Positions 19,082-28,000 of a stretch of 64,000 bases of DNA are shown piece after piece. Location of the stretch: NCBI RefSeq assembly GCF_002094885.1, contig NZ_MSIT01000007.1, positions 165,141-229,140 of the forward strand, written 5' to 3'. A program made the translations under genes and the position numbers. The notes under the pieces were generated by a model. That model was not told the DNA's origin. It did no database searches and worked only from the letters and a program-made list of their open reading frames with translations. Origin of the DNA: Salibaculum halophilum (GTDB taxonomy: Bacteria; Pseudomonadota; Alphaproteobacteria; Rhodobacterales; Rhodobacteraceae). The first letter of the stretch is position 1. Every line of letters starts with the position of its first letter.

Positions 19082-19156
19082 GGGTGCTCCTTGCTGTCTG
19101 GCAGGAACAGTAGCCGCGCCCGCGGGCCGGGAAAAGCCCCGACCTGCGGCACGCAA

Positions 19157-19603
19157 TCACTGCCGCGCGGCGCGGCGCAGCAGGTGTTCCAGCCGGTCGA
19201 GGAAGCGCGACCGGTCGGCCTTGGAAAAGCCCTTGCCGCCGCCCTGGCGGAAGGGGTCGGCGGCGCGCAGGTCGGTCATCAGGTCGCGGGTGGCCAGCGC
19301 CTGGCCCACGTTGCGTGCCGTCAGTTCCTCACCGTCGGGTTTGAGCACGGCCGCCCCCGCCTCGATGCAGCGCGCGGCGAGGGGTATATCGGCAGTAACG
19401 ACCACGTCGCCCAGGCCGCACCGCGCGGCGATCCACTTGTCGGCCGCGTCCGGGTCGTCTGAGACGAAGACGGTCTCGACCAGCGGGTTTTCAGACGGTC
19501 GCAGCCCGCCGTTGGCGACGATAGTCGCCGGGTGGCGGTGGCGCGTGGCGACGCGCGCGACCTCGGCCTTGACCGGGCAGGCGTCACCGTCGACGTAAAT
19601 CAA
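19157..19603 (-). CDS. YaiI/YqxD family protein (DUF188)
   Basis: A 148-residue protein with the DUF188 signature [15 protein letters not shown] at the N-terminus, [27 protein letters not shown] and the Arg/Gly-rich [25 protein letters not shown] end. The fold is PIN/NYN-like, suggesting a nuclease, but the activity is not established. It follows fghA after 16 bp on the same strand, so it is probably co-transcribed. Confidence 0.93.
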   Translation of the reverse strand: MIYVDGDACPVKAEVARVATRHRHPATIVANGGLRPSENPLVETVFVSDDPDAADKWIAARCGLGDVVVTADIPLAARCIEAGAAVLKPDGEELTARNVGQALATRDLMTDLRAADPFRQGGGKGFSKADRSRFLDRLEHLLRRAARQ

Positions 19604-19619
19604 ACGGCCGTGCCCCCGC

Positions 19620-20447
19620 TCATTGCCACAAGGCCTCGGCGTGGAAGGCCACGTGGTCCGCGATGAAGCTCGAGACGAAGAAATAGCTGTGGTCGTAGCC
19701 CTCTTGCAGGCGCAGTTGTCCCGGTTGGCGCTGCGTGGTCATGGCGTCGGCCAGCACCTCGACACGCAGCAGGTCCCAGAAATTGTCGCGCGTGCCCACG
19801 TCCACCAGGACCGGGCCGTCGAACCCGGTTTCCCGCATCAGCAGGCTGGCGTCATGCGCCCGGCCCGCCTCGATGCCGCCCAGGTAGGCCTCGAACTGCT
19901 TGCGGCCCCAGTCGCCTTGGGTCGGGTTGCAGATCGGCGCAAAGGCCGAGACCGACCGGAACCGCCCGGGTAGGGACATGGCCAGCGTCAGGGCCCCGTG
20001 CCCGCCCATGGAATGCCCGGTGATCGCCTGCCGTTCGGGGTCGATGGCAAAGCTGGTGTCGAGGACACGCGGCAGTTCCTCGGCCAGGTAATCCCACATA
20101 CGGAAATGCGGCGCCCAGGGGGCTTCGGTCGCGTTCACGTAGAACCCCGCGCCCTGGCCCATGTCGAAGTCGGGGTCGTCCGCGACCCCCTCGCCCCGGG
20201 GCGAGGTATCGGGAAAACACAGCGCGATCCCGTGGTCTGCCGCCCAGGCCTGTGCGCCCGCCTTGGTCATGGCGTTCTCGTGCGTGCAGGTCAGGCCCGA
20301 CAGGTACCACAGTAGCGGCACGGGGCCGTCGCGCGCCTCTTCGGGCAGGAACAGGCCGAAGGTCATGTCGCAGGAACAGGCGTCCGAGCGGTGGCGATAG
20401 ACGCCCTGCGTGCCGGCGAAACAGCGGTTTTCGGAAAGGGTCTCCAT
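19620..20447 (-). CDS. fghA: S-formylglutathione hydrolase
   Basis: Hydrolyses S-formylglutathione to formate and glutathione, the second step of glutathione-dependent formaldehyde oxidation. It is an esterase-D type alpha/beta hydrolase of 275 residues, with the nucleophile Ser146 in [30 protein letters not shown] near the N-terminus, FPDTSPRG and the C-terminal [13 protein letters not shown] carrying the catalytic His. The first-step dehydrogenase adhC is about 4 kb away at 24709-25821. The ATG overlaps the nitroreductase stop (TGATG). Confidence 0.96.
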   Translation of the reverse strand: METLSENRCFAGTQGVYRHRSDACSCDMTFGLFLPEEARDGPVPLLWYLSGLTCTHENAMTKAGAQAWAADHGIALCFPDTSPRGEGVADDPDFDMGQGAGFYVNATEAPWAPHFRMWDYLAEELPRVLDTSFAIDPERQAITGHSMGGHGALTLAMSLPGRFRSVSAFAPICNPTQGDWGRKQFEAYLGGIEAGRAHDASLLMRETGFDGPVLVDVGTRDNFWDLLRVEVLADAMTTQRQPGQLRLQEGYDHSYFFVSSFIADHVAFHAEALWQ

Positions 20448-21139
20448 CAGGGGTTTCCTTCATAGACGGTCATTATCTGGTCCAGCGGTTTCTTTTTCTT
20501 GGCCACGGCGGGAACGGTCGCATCCGCTGCCGGGTGGCCCACGGCAAGGATCATGACCGGTTTCTCGTTCTCGGGCCGATCGCACAGGCCGTTGAGGAAT
20601 TTCATCGGGTTGGGCGTATGGGTCAGGCACGACAGCCCCGCGGTATGCAGCGCGGTGATCAGCACGCCGGTGGCGATGCCGACGCTTTCGGGCACGTAGT
20701 AGTGCTTGACCCGCTCGCCGTCGCGATACCCCCAGCGCTGGGCGAAGATCACGATCAACCACGGCGCGACGTCCAGGTGCCGCTTGACGGCATCCGTGCC
20801 GATGGGCTCCAGCGCGGCCAGCCATTCATCGCTGCCACCGCCGTCGTAGAACTTTTCCTCTTCGGCCTCGGCGGCCAGCCGCACCTTGTGCTTCATCGCC
20901 TGGTCCGAGATCGCCACGAAGTGCCAGGGCTGCTGGTTGGCCCCGCTGGGCGCCGTGCCGGCCGCTGCGATGCAGGTGTCGATCACCCTCCGCGGGACGG
21001 GCCGCTCGGAAAAGTCCCGGATGGAATGGCGTGTTTTCACCAGGCCCAGGAAATCCCGGGCCTGCCGCTCCATCTCGGCGTCGGGGAACGTGCGCCGGTC
21101 GGGCAGGGGCAGCGCCTGGTAGACGGGTTTTTCGGGCAT
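20447..21139 (-). CDS. Nitroreductase-family flavoprotein
   Basis: A 230-residue FMN-dependent nitroreductase-fold protein: KTRHSIRDFSERPVP binds FMN phosphate, AGTAPSGANQQPWHFV is the classical motif, and SVGIATGVLITALHTAGLSCLTHTP follows. The overall pattern is nearest to the iodotyrosine-deiodinase-like/BluB-neighbouring subgroup; the substrate is not known. It overlaps fghA by one base and follows the AEC transporter by 8 bp, so the three probably form one transcript. Confidence 0.9.
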   Translation of the reverse strand: MPEKPVYQALPLPDRRTFPDAEMERQARDFLGLVKTRHSIRDFSERPVPRRVIDTCIAAAGTAPSGANQQPWHFVAISDQAMKHKVRLAAEAEEEKFYDGGGSDEWLAALEPIGTDAVKRHLDVAPWLIVIFAQRWGYRDGERVKHYYVPESVGIATGVLITALHTAGLSCLTHTPNPMKFLNGLCDRPENEKPVMILAVGHPAADATVPAVAKKKKPLDQIMTVYEGNP

Positions 21140-21147
21140 GGCCCCTC

Positions 21148-22074
21148 CTATCCGGTGACAAGGGCGATGACGCCCGAAACGGTGACGACGCTCGCTGCGG
21201 TCGAGATCAGGATCGCGGCCGACACTCGCTGCGGCGCGACCCCGTAGTGCTGCGCCAGAATGTAGACATTCCCGGCCACGGGCAAGGCGGCCGCGGCGAT
21301 CATGACCCCGGCGGCATAGGGGTCCACCGGCAGCATGTAGAACGCGGCAAACCCGACAGCGGCCGGGTGCAGCACCAGCTTGGCCAGCGACAGCCAGCCT
21401 GCGACCGCGACGCGCTCGGCCGATTTGCCGGCCAGCGAGGCCCCGATAGCGAAAAGTGCACCGGGCGTGGCCGCGGCACCGAGGATTTCGAGGAAATCAT
21501 TCGCCGGGCCGGGTATGGGCAGCCCCAGGGCCGAGACCACCAGCCCGAGCCCGATGGACATGATCATCGGGTTCTTGAGCAGGCCCAGCCCGACGCTACG
21601 CAGGATGCCGAGGCTCATCCGGCCGTCGCGCGACCCGGTGATCAGGATCACGATCAGCGAGCCGAATACGATCAGGTCCACCGACAGGACCATCATGATC
21701 GCCGGGATGGCCTCGGGGCCCAGCAGCATGGCCAGCATGGGAATCCCGAGAAAGCCGACGTTGCCGATGACGGCGCATTGCGCCTCGACCGCCGCTTCCT
21801 CGATCCCGCGGCGGCGCAGCAGGGCCACGCCGGTGGCAACAAGGTAGATCAAAAGCGTGCCCCAGAGATAGGCCAGCACGAAGGGCCAGTCGAAGATCTC
21901 GCCGATCGACAGATTGGCCGCGAAACGGAACAGCATGGCCGACAGGGCGAAGTAGAAGACGAACTTGGTCAGCCAGGCCGTCGCCTCGGCGGTGAAAAAG
22001 CCCGTGCGCCCCGCGCCGTAGCCCAGCCCGATCAGCGCGAAAAACGGCAGCGTCTGAAGGAGGATGTCCCACAT
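21148..22074 (-). CDS. AEC-family (auxin efflux carrier-like) transporter
   Basis: A 308-residue integral membrane protein with about ten hydrophobic segments and the AEC blocks GLGYGAGRTGFF near the N-terminus, AVIGNVGFLGIPM in the middle and ALPVAGNVYILAQHYG near the C-terminus. Family members export malonate, malate and related compounds; the substrate here is unknown. The start at 22074 (MWDILLQTLPF) is preceded by GGCGTGAT-like spacing with no strong SD but fits the family N-terminus. Confidence 0.92.
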   Translation of the reverse strand: MWDILLQTLPFFALIGLGYGAGRTGFFTAEATAWLTKFVFYFALSAMLFRFAANLSIGEIFDWPFVLAYLWGTLLIYLVATGVALLRRRGIEEAAVEAQCAVIGNVGFLGIPMLAMLLGPEAIPAIMMVLSVDLIVFGSLIVILITGSRDGRMSLGILRSVGLGLLKNPMIMSIGLGLVVSALGLPIPGPANDFLEILGAAATPGALFAIGASLAGKSAERVAVAGWLSLAKLVLHPAAVGFAAFYMLPVDPYAAGVMIAAAALPVAGNVYILAQHYGVAPQRVSAAILISTAASVVTVSGVIALVTG

Positions 22075-22220
22075 GGACGCAGCGTTATCACGCCCGGTCG
22101 GCGGGACAAGCGGCAATGCGCACCTTCCGCCAGTCCGCGCCGCCGCCCGTGTTTCTTCTGGCCGCAAATATCCTTGGGGGTGAATTGGCCGTAGGCCAAG
22201 AGGGGGCGGACAGCCCCCTG

Positions 22221-23198
22221 TCAGCCGCCGCCGATCAGGACCCCGGCGGCAAAGACCAGCGCGCCGCCCAGCACCACCTGAAACGTCGCCCGCAGGAAGG
22301 GCGTGTCCATGAACCGGTTCTGAATCCAGACGATGGCCCAAAGCTCGACGAAGACGACGATGATCGCGGTGATGGTCGCCGTCCAGAAATCGGGAATGAG
22401 GTAGGGCAGCGCGTGGCCCAGCCCGCCCAGCGTTGTCATGACCCCGCTGGCCAGCCCTCGCTTTAACGGCGATCCGCGCCCTGAGATCTGCCCGTCATCC
22501 GAGGCCGCCTCGGTAAAGCCCATGGAAATCCCGGCCCCGACCGAGGCCGCGAGCCCGACCAGGAAGGTCGTCCACGTGTCCTGGGTGGCAAAGGCCGTGG
22601 CGAAGATCGGCGCCAGCGTAGAGACCGAACCGTCCATCAACCCGGCAAGCCCAGGCTGCACCCAGGTCAGAACGAATCGACGATGCGCCTCGGAATCCTC
22701 TTCGGAGCGGGTCACATCACCCAGGTGTTCCTGCTCCAGGGTGTCGGCGGTGTCGGCATGGCCTGCCTCGGCCGCGGCCAGGTCGCCCAGCAGCTTGCGG
22801 GTGTCGGCATCCGTGGTGGCGGCCGCGGCGGCCTCGTAGAAGCGCTGCGCGTCGCGTTCCATCAGGTGCGCCTCTTCGCGGATCCGCTCCAGCCCGAGGT
22901 TCTCGACCAGCCAGACCGGGCGCCGCGCATGGAACCCGGCGACGTGTTCGCGCCGCAGCAGGGGGATGACCTTGCCGAACCGGGTCTCGTGCAGGTCGAT
23001 CAGGCGGTGGCGGTGGGCGTCCTCTTCCTCGGCCATGCCGTCGAAAATCGCGGCAGAGGCCGGGAAATCCGCGCGCAGTATCTCGGCATAGGTGCGATAG
23101 ATGCGGGCGTCATCCTCTTCCGAGGAGATGGCGAGCGCGAGGACCTCTTGTTCGGACAGGTCCTTGAAACGGCGGCGGGTTGGAACTCCGGGGATCAC
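22221..23198 (-). CDS. mbfA: Membrane-bound ferritin-like iron exporter MbfA
   Basis: The N-terminal half is a ferritin/rubrerythrin-like four-helix domain with iron-ligand Glu/His patterns (ISSEEDDARIYRTYAEIL, MAEEEDAHRHRLIDLHE, DLAAAEAGHADTADTLE). The C-terminal half is a VIT1/CCC1-type transport domain (GLMDGSVSTLAPIFATAF, AASVGAGISMGFTEAASDDG). This fusion is MbfA, an iron exporter under Irr control in other alphaproteobacteria. 325 residues. The start is taken as GTG at 23198, with AGAGGTG just upstream; an ATG at 23234 would lie across the Irr box and lacks homology. Confidence 0.93.
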   Translation of the reverse strand: MIPGVPTRRRFKDLSEQEVLALAISSEEDDARIYRTYAEILRADFPASAAIFDGMAEEEDAHRHRLIDLHETRFGKVIPLLRREHVAGFHARRPVWLVENLGLERIREEAHLMERDAQRFYEAAAAATTDADTRKLLGDLAAAEAGHADTADTLEQEHLGDVTRSEEDSEAHRRFVLTWVQPGLAGLMDGSVSTLAPIFATAFATQDTWTTFLVGLAASVGAGISMGFTEAASDDGQISGRGSPLKRGLASGVMTTLGGLGHALPYLIPDFWTATITAIIVVFVELWAIVWIQNRFMDTPFLRATFQVVLGGALVFAAGVLIGGG

Positions 23199-23211
23199 GG
23201 GACACCTCTTT

Positions 23212-23228
23212 TTTAGAATTGTTCTAAT
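23212..23228 (-). promoter_or_regulatory. Irr box (iron control element) upstream of mbfA
   Basis: A dyad TTAGAA-TTG-TTCTAA (23213-23218 and 23222-23227) matches the known ICE/Irr-box pattern TTTAGAA-N3-TTCTAAA at nearly every position. It lies 14-30 bp upstream of the mbfA GTG start, where bound Irr would cover the promoter or 5' leader. In Bradyrhizobium and Agrobacterium, Irr represses mbfA when iron is scarce; the same role is inferred here. Confidence 0.8.
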
Positions 23229-23361
23229 ATGCAATAGTTCTGTTGAATTGCAAGCCCCGGCGCCGCTCTATCGGCCACGACGCGGCCCCGGATGCGGCTG
23301 ACGTCGCGGATTCCTTGCTGCGACTGAACCGCGCGGTTTATGGTCCGGCCAAGGAGGAGCG

Positions 23362-23979
23362 ATGGCCGACGGCGATTTAGAGATCAAGAAGGGCCGCAAG
23401 TTCGACCAGGTGCTGGCAGGCGCCCGGACGGTTTTCATGGCGCATGGCTACGAGGGGGCCTCGGTCGACGAAATCGCCCGGGCCGCGGATGTGTCCAAGG
23501 CCACGCTCTATAGCTATTTCCCCGACAAGCGCCTGCTGTTCGCCGAGGTCGCCAGGGTCGAGAGCGAACGCCAGGCGCAACTTTCGCTTGCCGAGATCGA
23601 CACCGACGGGCCGCCTGAGGAAGTGCTTTATCGTGCCGGCAAGCGGCTGATGACCTTCCTGACCTCGCGCTTCGGGCAACAGGTTGTCGGCCTGTGTTCC
23701 GCCGAGGCGCAGCGCTTTCCTGAACTCGGGTGCATGTTCTACGATTCGGGCCCCGGCCTCGTGCGGGAGCATTTCAGCCACTACCTCGCCTGCGCTGCCC
23801 AGGCCGGCCGCTTGCGCATCGACGACCCGCTGCTGGCCGCCGACCAGTTCGCCGAATTATGCAAGGCGCGGATATTCACCCGCATCACCTGCGGCGTTCA
23901 GACCGAGTTCGACGACGACGAGCTGGAGACGATCCTGACCGCGGCGGTCGAGATGTTCATGGCCCGCTACGGCCCCTGA
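23362..23979 (+). CDS. TetR/AcrR-family transcriptional regulator
   Basis: A 205-residue regulator with an N-terminal TetR helix-turn-helix (about residues 10-57: GYEGASVDEIARAADVSKAT, LYSYFPDKRLLF) and a C-terminal ligand domain of the AefR/TetR_C_7-like sort. AAGGAGGAGCG directly precedes the ATG. It is divergent from mbfA, 163 bp apart start to start; whether it controls mbfA is unknown. The inducer is not deducible. Confidence 0.93.
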   Translation: MADGDLEIKKGRKFDQVLAGARTVFMAHGYEGASVDEIARAADVSKATLYSYFPDKRLLFAEVARVESERQAQLSLAEIDTDGPPEEVLYRAGKRLMTFLTSRFGQQVVGLCSAEAQRFPELGCMFYDSGPGLVREHFSHYLACAAQAGRLRIDDPLLAADQFAELCKARIFTRITCGVQTEFDDDELETILTAAVEMFMARYGP

Positions 23980-23992
23980 TGGGGCGCGACGG

Positions 23993-24685
23993 TCAGTCCT
24001 TGCGGCGCACTTCCATGTGATTGCCCGACCCGCGGCGCAACTCGAACAACTTGAGCGACCCGACAAGATCGCTCAGCTTGACCTTGCCGTAGGTGCGCGG
24101 GTCGAAGTCGGGGTTGTCCGCCACGAGCTTCTGCCCGATCGCGCCCAGGCCGACCCACTCGCTCTCCTGGTCGACCGCGTCCATGGCGCGGCGGATCAGC
24201 GGCACCGCCTCGGTTGGCTTGCGCTTGCCCGATTGCGGCGCGTCCTCCTCGGCGATGTTCTCGATCAGGACGAAGCGGTTGCAGGTGTTGCGCAGGCTCA
24301 CCGGGGTCTTGGCCTCGCCGATGCCGATCACCGCGAGGCCCTGTTCGCGGATGCGGCTGGCCAGCGCGGTGAAATCGCTGTCGGAACTGACCAGCACGAA
24401 ACCGTCGAACCGGCCCGAGTGAAGGATGTCCATGGCGTCGATGACCAGCCCGATGTCGGTGGCGTTCTTGCCGGTGGTGTTCGAGGGCAGTTGCCGCTGT
24501 ACCAGCCCCAGTTCGGCCGCGGTCTTCTTCCAGCCCGCCAGATGGCCGGTGGACCAGTCGCCGTAGACCCGCCGCAGGGCCGGCTCGCCGAACTGGGTGA
24601 TCTCCTTGAGGATCGCCTCGGCATGGCTGGACGAGACGTTGTCGGCGTCGATCAGCACGGCATAGAGGCTGCTTGGGTCCGGCAT
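23993..24685 (-). CDS. NYN-domain protein with C-terminal OST-HTH/LOTUS domain
   Basis: A 230-residue LabA-like protein. The NYN (PIN-like) nuclease domain shows the acidic residues expected of a metal site: AVLIDADNVS, KNATDIGLVIDAMD and LVSSDSDFTALASRIRE. The C-terminal part (about 155-228: LIRRAMDAVDQESEWVGLGA, DPRTYGKVKLSDLVG) is an OST-HTH/LOTUS domain, often an RNA/G-quadruplex binder. The likely role is RNA cleavage or RNA binding; the target is unknown. The start at 24685 has GGAGGGAAC upstream. It follows adhC on the same strand after a short gap. Confidence 0.92.
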   Translation of the reverse strand: MPDPSSLYAVLIDADNVSSSHAEAILKEITQFGEPALRRVYGDWSTGHLAGWKKTAAELGLVQRQLPSNTTGKNATDIGLVIDAMDILHSGRFDGFVLVSSDSDFTALASRIREQGLAVIGIGEAKTPVSLRNTCNRFVLIENIAEEDAPQSGKRKPTEAVPLIRRAMDAVDQESEWVGLGAIGQKLVADNPDFDPRTYGKVKLSDLVGSLKLFELRRGSGNHMEVRRKD

Positions 24686-24708
24686 GTTCCCTCCGGGCGC
24701 GGTGGGGG

Positions 24709-25821
24709 TCAGTAGAGCACGACCGAGCGGATCGACTCGCCCCCGTGCATCAGGTCGAAGCCGGTGTTGATCTCGTCCAGCCCCATGGTGTGGGTGATCA
24801 TCGGGTCGATGTCGATCTTGCCGTCCATGTACCAGTCCACGATCTTCGGCACATCCGTGCGGCCCTTGGCCCCGCCGAAGGCCGTGCCGCGCCAGACCCG
24901 CCCGGTGACAAGCTGGACGGGGCGGGTCGAAATCTCGGCTCCGGCGGGGGCGACGCCGATGATGACGCTCTCGCCCCAGCCCTTGTGGGCGGATTCCAGC
25001 GCGGCGCGCATCACCTCGACGTTGCCGGTGGCGTCGAAGGTGTAATCGCCGCCACCCCCCGTAAGATCGACAAGGTAGGGAACAAGGTCGCCCTCGACCT
25101 CGGCCGGGTTGACGAAATCGGTCATGCCGAACCGCTCGGCCATGGCGCGCTTGTCGGGGTTCAGGTCCACGCCGACGATCTGGTCGGCCCCGGCCAGGCG
25201 CAGCCCCTGGATCACGTTCAGTCCGATGCCGCCCAGGCCGAAGACGATGGCGCGCGCGCCGATCTCGACCTTGGCGGTGTTGATGACGGCCCCGATGCCG
25301 GTGGTCACACCGCAGCCGATATAGCAGATCTTGTCGAAGGGCGCGTCGGGACGCACCTTGGCCAGTGCGATTTCCGGCAGCACGGTGTGGTTGGCGAAGG
25401 TCGAACACCCCATGTAATGCAGGATCGGGTCGCCATCGAGCGTGGAAAACCGGCTCGTGCCGTCGGGCATCAGGCCTTTGCCCTGGGTGCCGCGGATCGC
25501 TTGGCACAGGTTGGTCTTGCCGCTCAGGCAGTATTCGCATTCCCGGCATTCCGGGGTGTAGAGCGGGATCACGTGATCGCCGGGCTTGAGGCTCTTGACC
25601 CCCGCGCCGACCTCCTGGACGACGCCGGCGCCCTCGTGGCCGAGGACGGCCGGGAACTGCCCCTCGGGGTCGGCGCCCGACAGCGTGAAATCGTCGGTAT
25701 GGCAGATGCCGGTGGCCTTGATCTCGACGAGGACCTCGCCCGCGCGCGGGCCTTCGAGGTTCACGTCCATGATTTCGAGCGGTTGCTGGGCGGCGGTGGC
25801 GACGGCGGCGCGGGTACGCAT
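24709..25821 (-). CDS. adhC: S-(hydroxymethyl)glutathione dehydrogenase / class III alcohol dehydrogenase
   Basis: Oxidises S-hydroxymethylglutathione to S-formylglutathione with NAD, the first enzymatic step of glutathione-dependent formaldehyde removal; class III enzymes also reduce S-nitrosoglutathione. The catalytic zinc ligand Cys40 is in TGICHTDDF and the GHEGAGVV block follows. The structural-zinc cysteines are in [18 protein letters not shown]. The coenzyme fold is [11 protein letters not shown]. 370 residues, standard. The start at 25821 (MRTRAAVA) is the family N-terminus. Its partner fghA lies about 4 kb away on the same strand. Confidence 0.97.
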   Translation of the reverse strand: MRTRAAVATAAQQPLEIMDVNLEGPRAGEVLVEIKATGICHTDDFTLSGADPEGQFPAVLGHEGAGVVQEVGAGVKSLKPGDHVIPLYTPECRECEYCLSGKTNLCQAIRGTQGKGLMPDGTSRFSTLDGDPILHYMGCSTFANHTVLPEIALAKVRPDAPFDKICYIGCGVTTGIGAVINTAKVEIGARAIVFGLGGIGLNVIQGLRLAGADQIVGVDLNPDKRAMAERFGMTDFVNPAEVEGDLVPYLVDLTGGGGDYTFDATGNVEVMRAALESAHKGWGESVIIGVAPAGAEISTRPVQLVTGRVWRGTAFGGAKGRTDVPKIVDWYMDGKIDIDPMITHTMGLDEINTGFDLMHGGESIRSVVLY

Positions 25822-25921
25822 GGTGGCTCCTCCCTGATACTTTGGCGAAACAGTGTTGGAAGCGCTGCCACGTTGCAAGCGCCGGAGTTGATTTCACCCG
25901 CAAAAATGTGACCATGGCGGC

Positions 25922-26197
25922 ATGCGACGCGCCTGGCTTGCCGCCCTTCTTCTCGGCCTTGCTACCTGCGACCTTGCCGCGCCCCCGGGCGTGCCTGCCA
26001 GTGACGCGGACACCTGCGGTGCGGCTGACCACGCCGGGCTGGTGGGGCAGGACGCCACGGCGCTCGAACGGGTGCTGATCCTCGGCCCGGTGCGGGTGAT
26101 CCGGCCCGGCATGGCGGTGACAATGGATCATCGCCCCGACCGGATCAATTTTTCCATCTCCGAGGCGGGGCGCATCACGCGCATCTACTGCGGTTGA
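25922..26197 (+). CDS. Peptidase inhibitor I78 family protein, probable lipoprotein
   Basis: A 91-residue product. A hydrophobic leader ends in a possible lipobox (LGLATC, Cys16). The mature part follows the I78 pattern: CGAADHAGLVGQ, then RVIRPGMAVTMDHRPDRINF, and a final cysteine in RITRIYCG that can pair with the first. I78 members inhibit serine proteases in the periplasm or outside the cell. It is a stand-alone gene between adhC (divergent) and DUF2794. Confidence 0.88.
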   Translation: MRRAWLAALLLGLATCDLAAPPGVPASDADTCGAADHAGLVGQDATALERVLILGPVRVIRPGMAVTMDHRPDRINFSISEAGRITRIYCG

Positions 26198-26264
26198 GCC
26201 CGGCGCGACGGACCCGTTACGAGACGGGTTGAAAAACGCGGGCACAGCGGCAACTCTGTCGGGC

Positions 26265-26606
26265 ATGACCGCGCATCCGCCCACCCCGCTGACGACCCGC
26301 GAAAGCCAGAAGGTGGCGTTTCACCGGTCCGAATTGAATGTCATCCTGTCGCTCTACGGGCGTATGGTCGCCGCCGGGGAATGGCGTGACTACGGGATGT
26401 CTTTCCTCAAGGACGTGGCGATCTTCTCGGTCTTTCGGCGCACCGCCGAGGTGCCTGTCTACCGCATCGAGAAACGCCCCAAGCTTCGGCTGCGGCAGGG
26501 CCAGTACTGCGTCATCGGGATGGAGGGGCAGGTGCTCAAGCGCGGTGACGATCTGAAAACCGTGCTGCGCGTGCTCGACCGCAAGCTGATCCGCGCGGTG
26601 GAATAG
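26265..26606 (+). CDS. DUF2794 family protein
   Basis: A 113-residue alphaproteobacterial protein of unknown function. It shows the conserved blocks VAFHRSELNVILSLYGRMVA, WRDYGMSFLKDVAIFSVF, YRIEKRPKL and GQYCVIGMEGQVLKRG. It is cytoplasmic, with no signal or membrane segment. The ATG at 26265 is used; an in-frame TTG at 26229 is less likely. Confidence 0.9.
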   Translation: MTAHPPTPLTTRESQKVAFHRSELNVILSLYGRMVAAGEWRDYGMSFLKDVAIFSVFRRTAEVPVYRIEKRPKLRLRQGQYCVIGMEGQVLKRGDDLKTVLRVLDRKLIRAVE

Positions 26607-26708
26607 TCGTCATCTGGGTCTGCAATCCGCCGGTGTGCCGGTGCCGCATGACCGCTGCCTGAAACCTCAGGGGTCAAAATGGAAGCGCTTTAGCGCGTCG
26701 GGCACCGC

Positions 26709-27872
26709 TCAGAGCGCGTCGAGCAGCGCGCGCGTTGGCCAGGCATCGGCGGGCAGGCCGCGGCGGAGCTGTTCCTTCTGCACCGCGTCCCGTGTCATCG
26801 CGCCGATGATGCCGTCGACGCCGCCCACGTCGTAGCCGCGCGCCACCAGCTTTTCCTGCAGCGCGATGATCTCCGGCCCGGACAGCCCCGGATCGGGGGT
26901 CCCGGGGTCGAAGCGCGGGGCGCCTTCTAGAATGTTGGCGAAATAGGCGGCCGTGAGCACGTAGACGAAGCTCTTGTTCCACTCGAAATAGACGTTGAAA
27001 TTGGGATAGGCGAGAAAGGCCGGCCCCTTGCGCCCCATGGGCAGCAGCAGGGCGCCGTCGAGGTCGCGCCGCAGGTCGCCGGTGCGCGCGGTCACGCCCC
27101 GGGCGGCCCAGTCCGAGGTCGGCCGCGGCTGATCCAGCCCGGTCAGCGACCAGTCGAGCGTGTCGGGCACACGGACTTCCTGCAGCCAGGGTTCATTCGC
27201 CCGCCAGCCGAGGTCCGACAGCATGGCCGCCCCCGACATCAGCGCATCCGCCGAGGAGGTCTTGAGCGTCACGCGGCCGTCACCGTCGCCGTCAACGCCG
27301 TTGGTCAGGATGTCCTCGGGCAGCATCTGGACCTGGCCGATCTCGCCGGCCCAGGCCCCGGTGGTGGTGCCCGGGTCGAAATCGCCGCGCGCGAACAGCT
27401 CGATCGCGGCGAAGACATGCGGGCGGAAGAGATCTGGCCGGCGGCAGTCATGGGCGAGCGTGACCAGCGCGTCGCGCGTATTGTAGTCGCCCTGCACCTG
27501 GCCGAAGTCGGTCTCGAAGGCCCAGAAGGCCAGCAGGACGCCGCGGCTGACGCCGTAGCGCGCCTCGATCCGGTCGAAGAGACTGTCGAGTTGCCTGGCG
27601 TAGTATTTGCCGTTGTCCACTCTGTACTGGGCGATCAGCCGGTCGGAGAAGTCTATGAAATTGCGCTGGAAATGGCCCTGGCGGCGGTCGGCGGCGATGA
27701 CATCCGCGTCGCGGCGCGTGCCGCGAAAGAACCCGTCGACCGTGGCGCGGTCATGGCCGCGCTCCAGCGCCTTGGCGCGCAACTGGTCGACGAAGGCGGA
27801 AAAGCTGCCGCCGCATGTCTGGGCGGCAGCGGGGCCGGCAAGAAGGGACAGGACGAGGGCAAGGGCGCGCAT
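26709..27872 (-). CDS. Lytic murein transglycosylase, MltB type
   Basis: Cleaves peptidoglycan glycan strands in the periplasm, forming 1,6-anhydro-muramyl ends. The signal peptide is residues 1-17 (AGPAAAQ). The MltB-type SLT domain carries catalytic Glu120 in FWAFETDFG, followed by TRDALVTLAHDCRR and EIGQVQMLP. A C-terminal peptidoglycan-binding domain (about 325-385: LQEKLVARGYDVGGVDGIIG) follows. The length of 387 residues is normal. It has no lipobox, so it is soluble in the periplasm. Confidence 0.94.
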   Translation of the reverse strand: MRALALVLSLLAGPAAAQTCGGSFSAFVDQLRAKALERGHDRATVDGFFRGTRRDADVIAADRRQGHFQRNFIDFSDRLIAQYRVDNGKYYARQLDSLFDRIEARYGVSRGVLLAFWAFETDFGQVQGDYNTRDALVTLAHDCRRPDLFRPHVFAAIELFARGDFDPGTTTGAWAGEIGQVQMLPEDILTNGVDGDGDGRVTLKTSSADALMSGAAMLSDLGWRANEPWLQEVRVPDTLDWSLTGLDQPRPTSDWAARGVTARTGDLRRDLDGALLLPMGRKGPAFLAYPNFNVYFEWNKSFVYVLTAAYFANILEGAPRFDPGTPDPGLSGPEIIALQEKLVARGYDVGGVDGIIGAMTRDAVQKEQLRRGLPADAWPTRALLDAL

Positions 27873-28000
27873 GCGGAACTCCGATGGAAGGCTGCTCGGA
27901 GCCTAGCAAGTTGCCACACTCGGGCAAGGGCATGTCGCACGTGCCGCCCGGCGGCAAGCGGGGTGCCGCCGAGCAGTGTGTCAGCCCCTGTCGCTTGGGG

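Noticed and set aside
26684..26696. GCGCTTTAGCGC hairpin and a TTAGCGC heptamer near the mltB end
   Set aside because: The stem is only 4 bp without a U-tract, and a single heptamer far from a promoter is probably chance.
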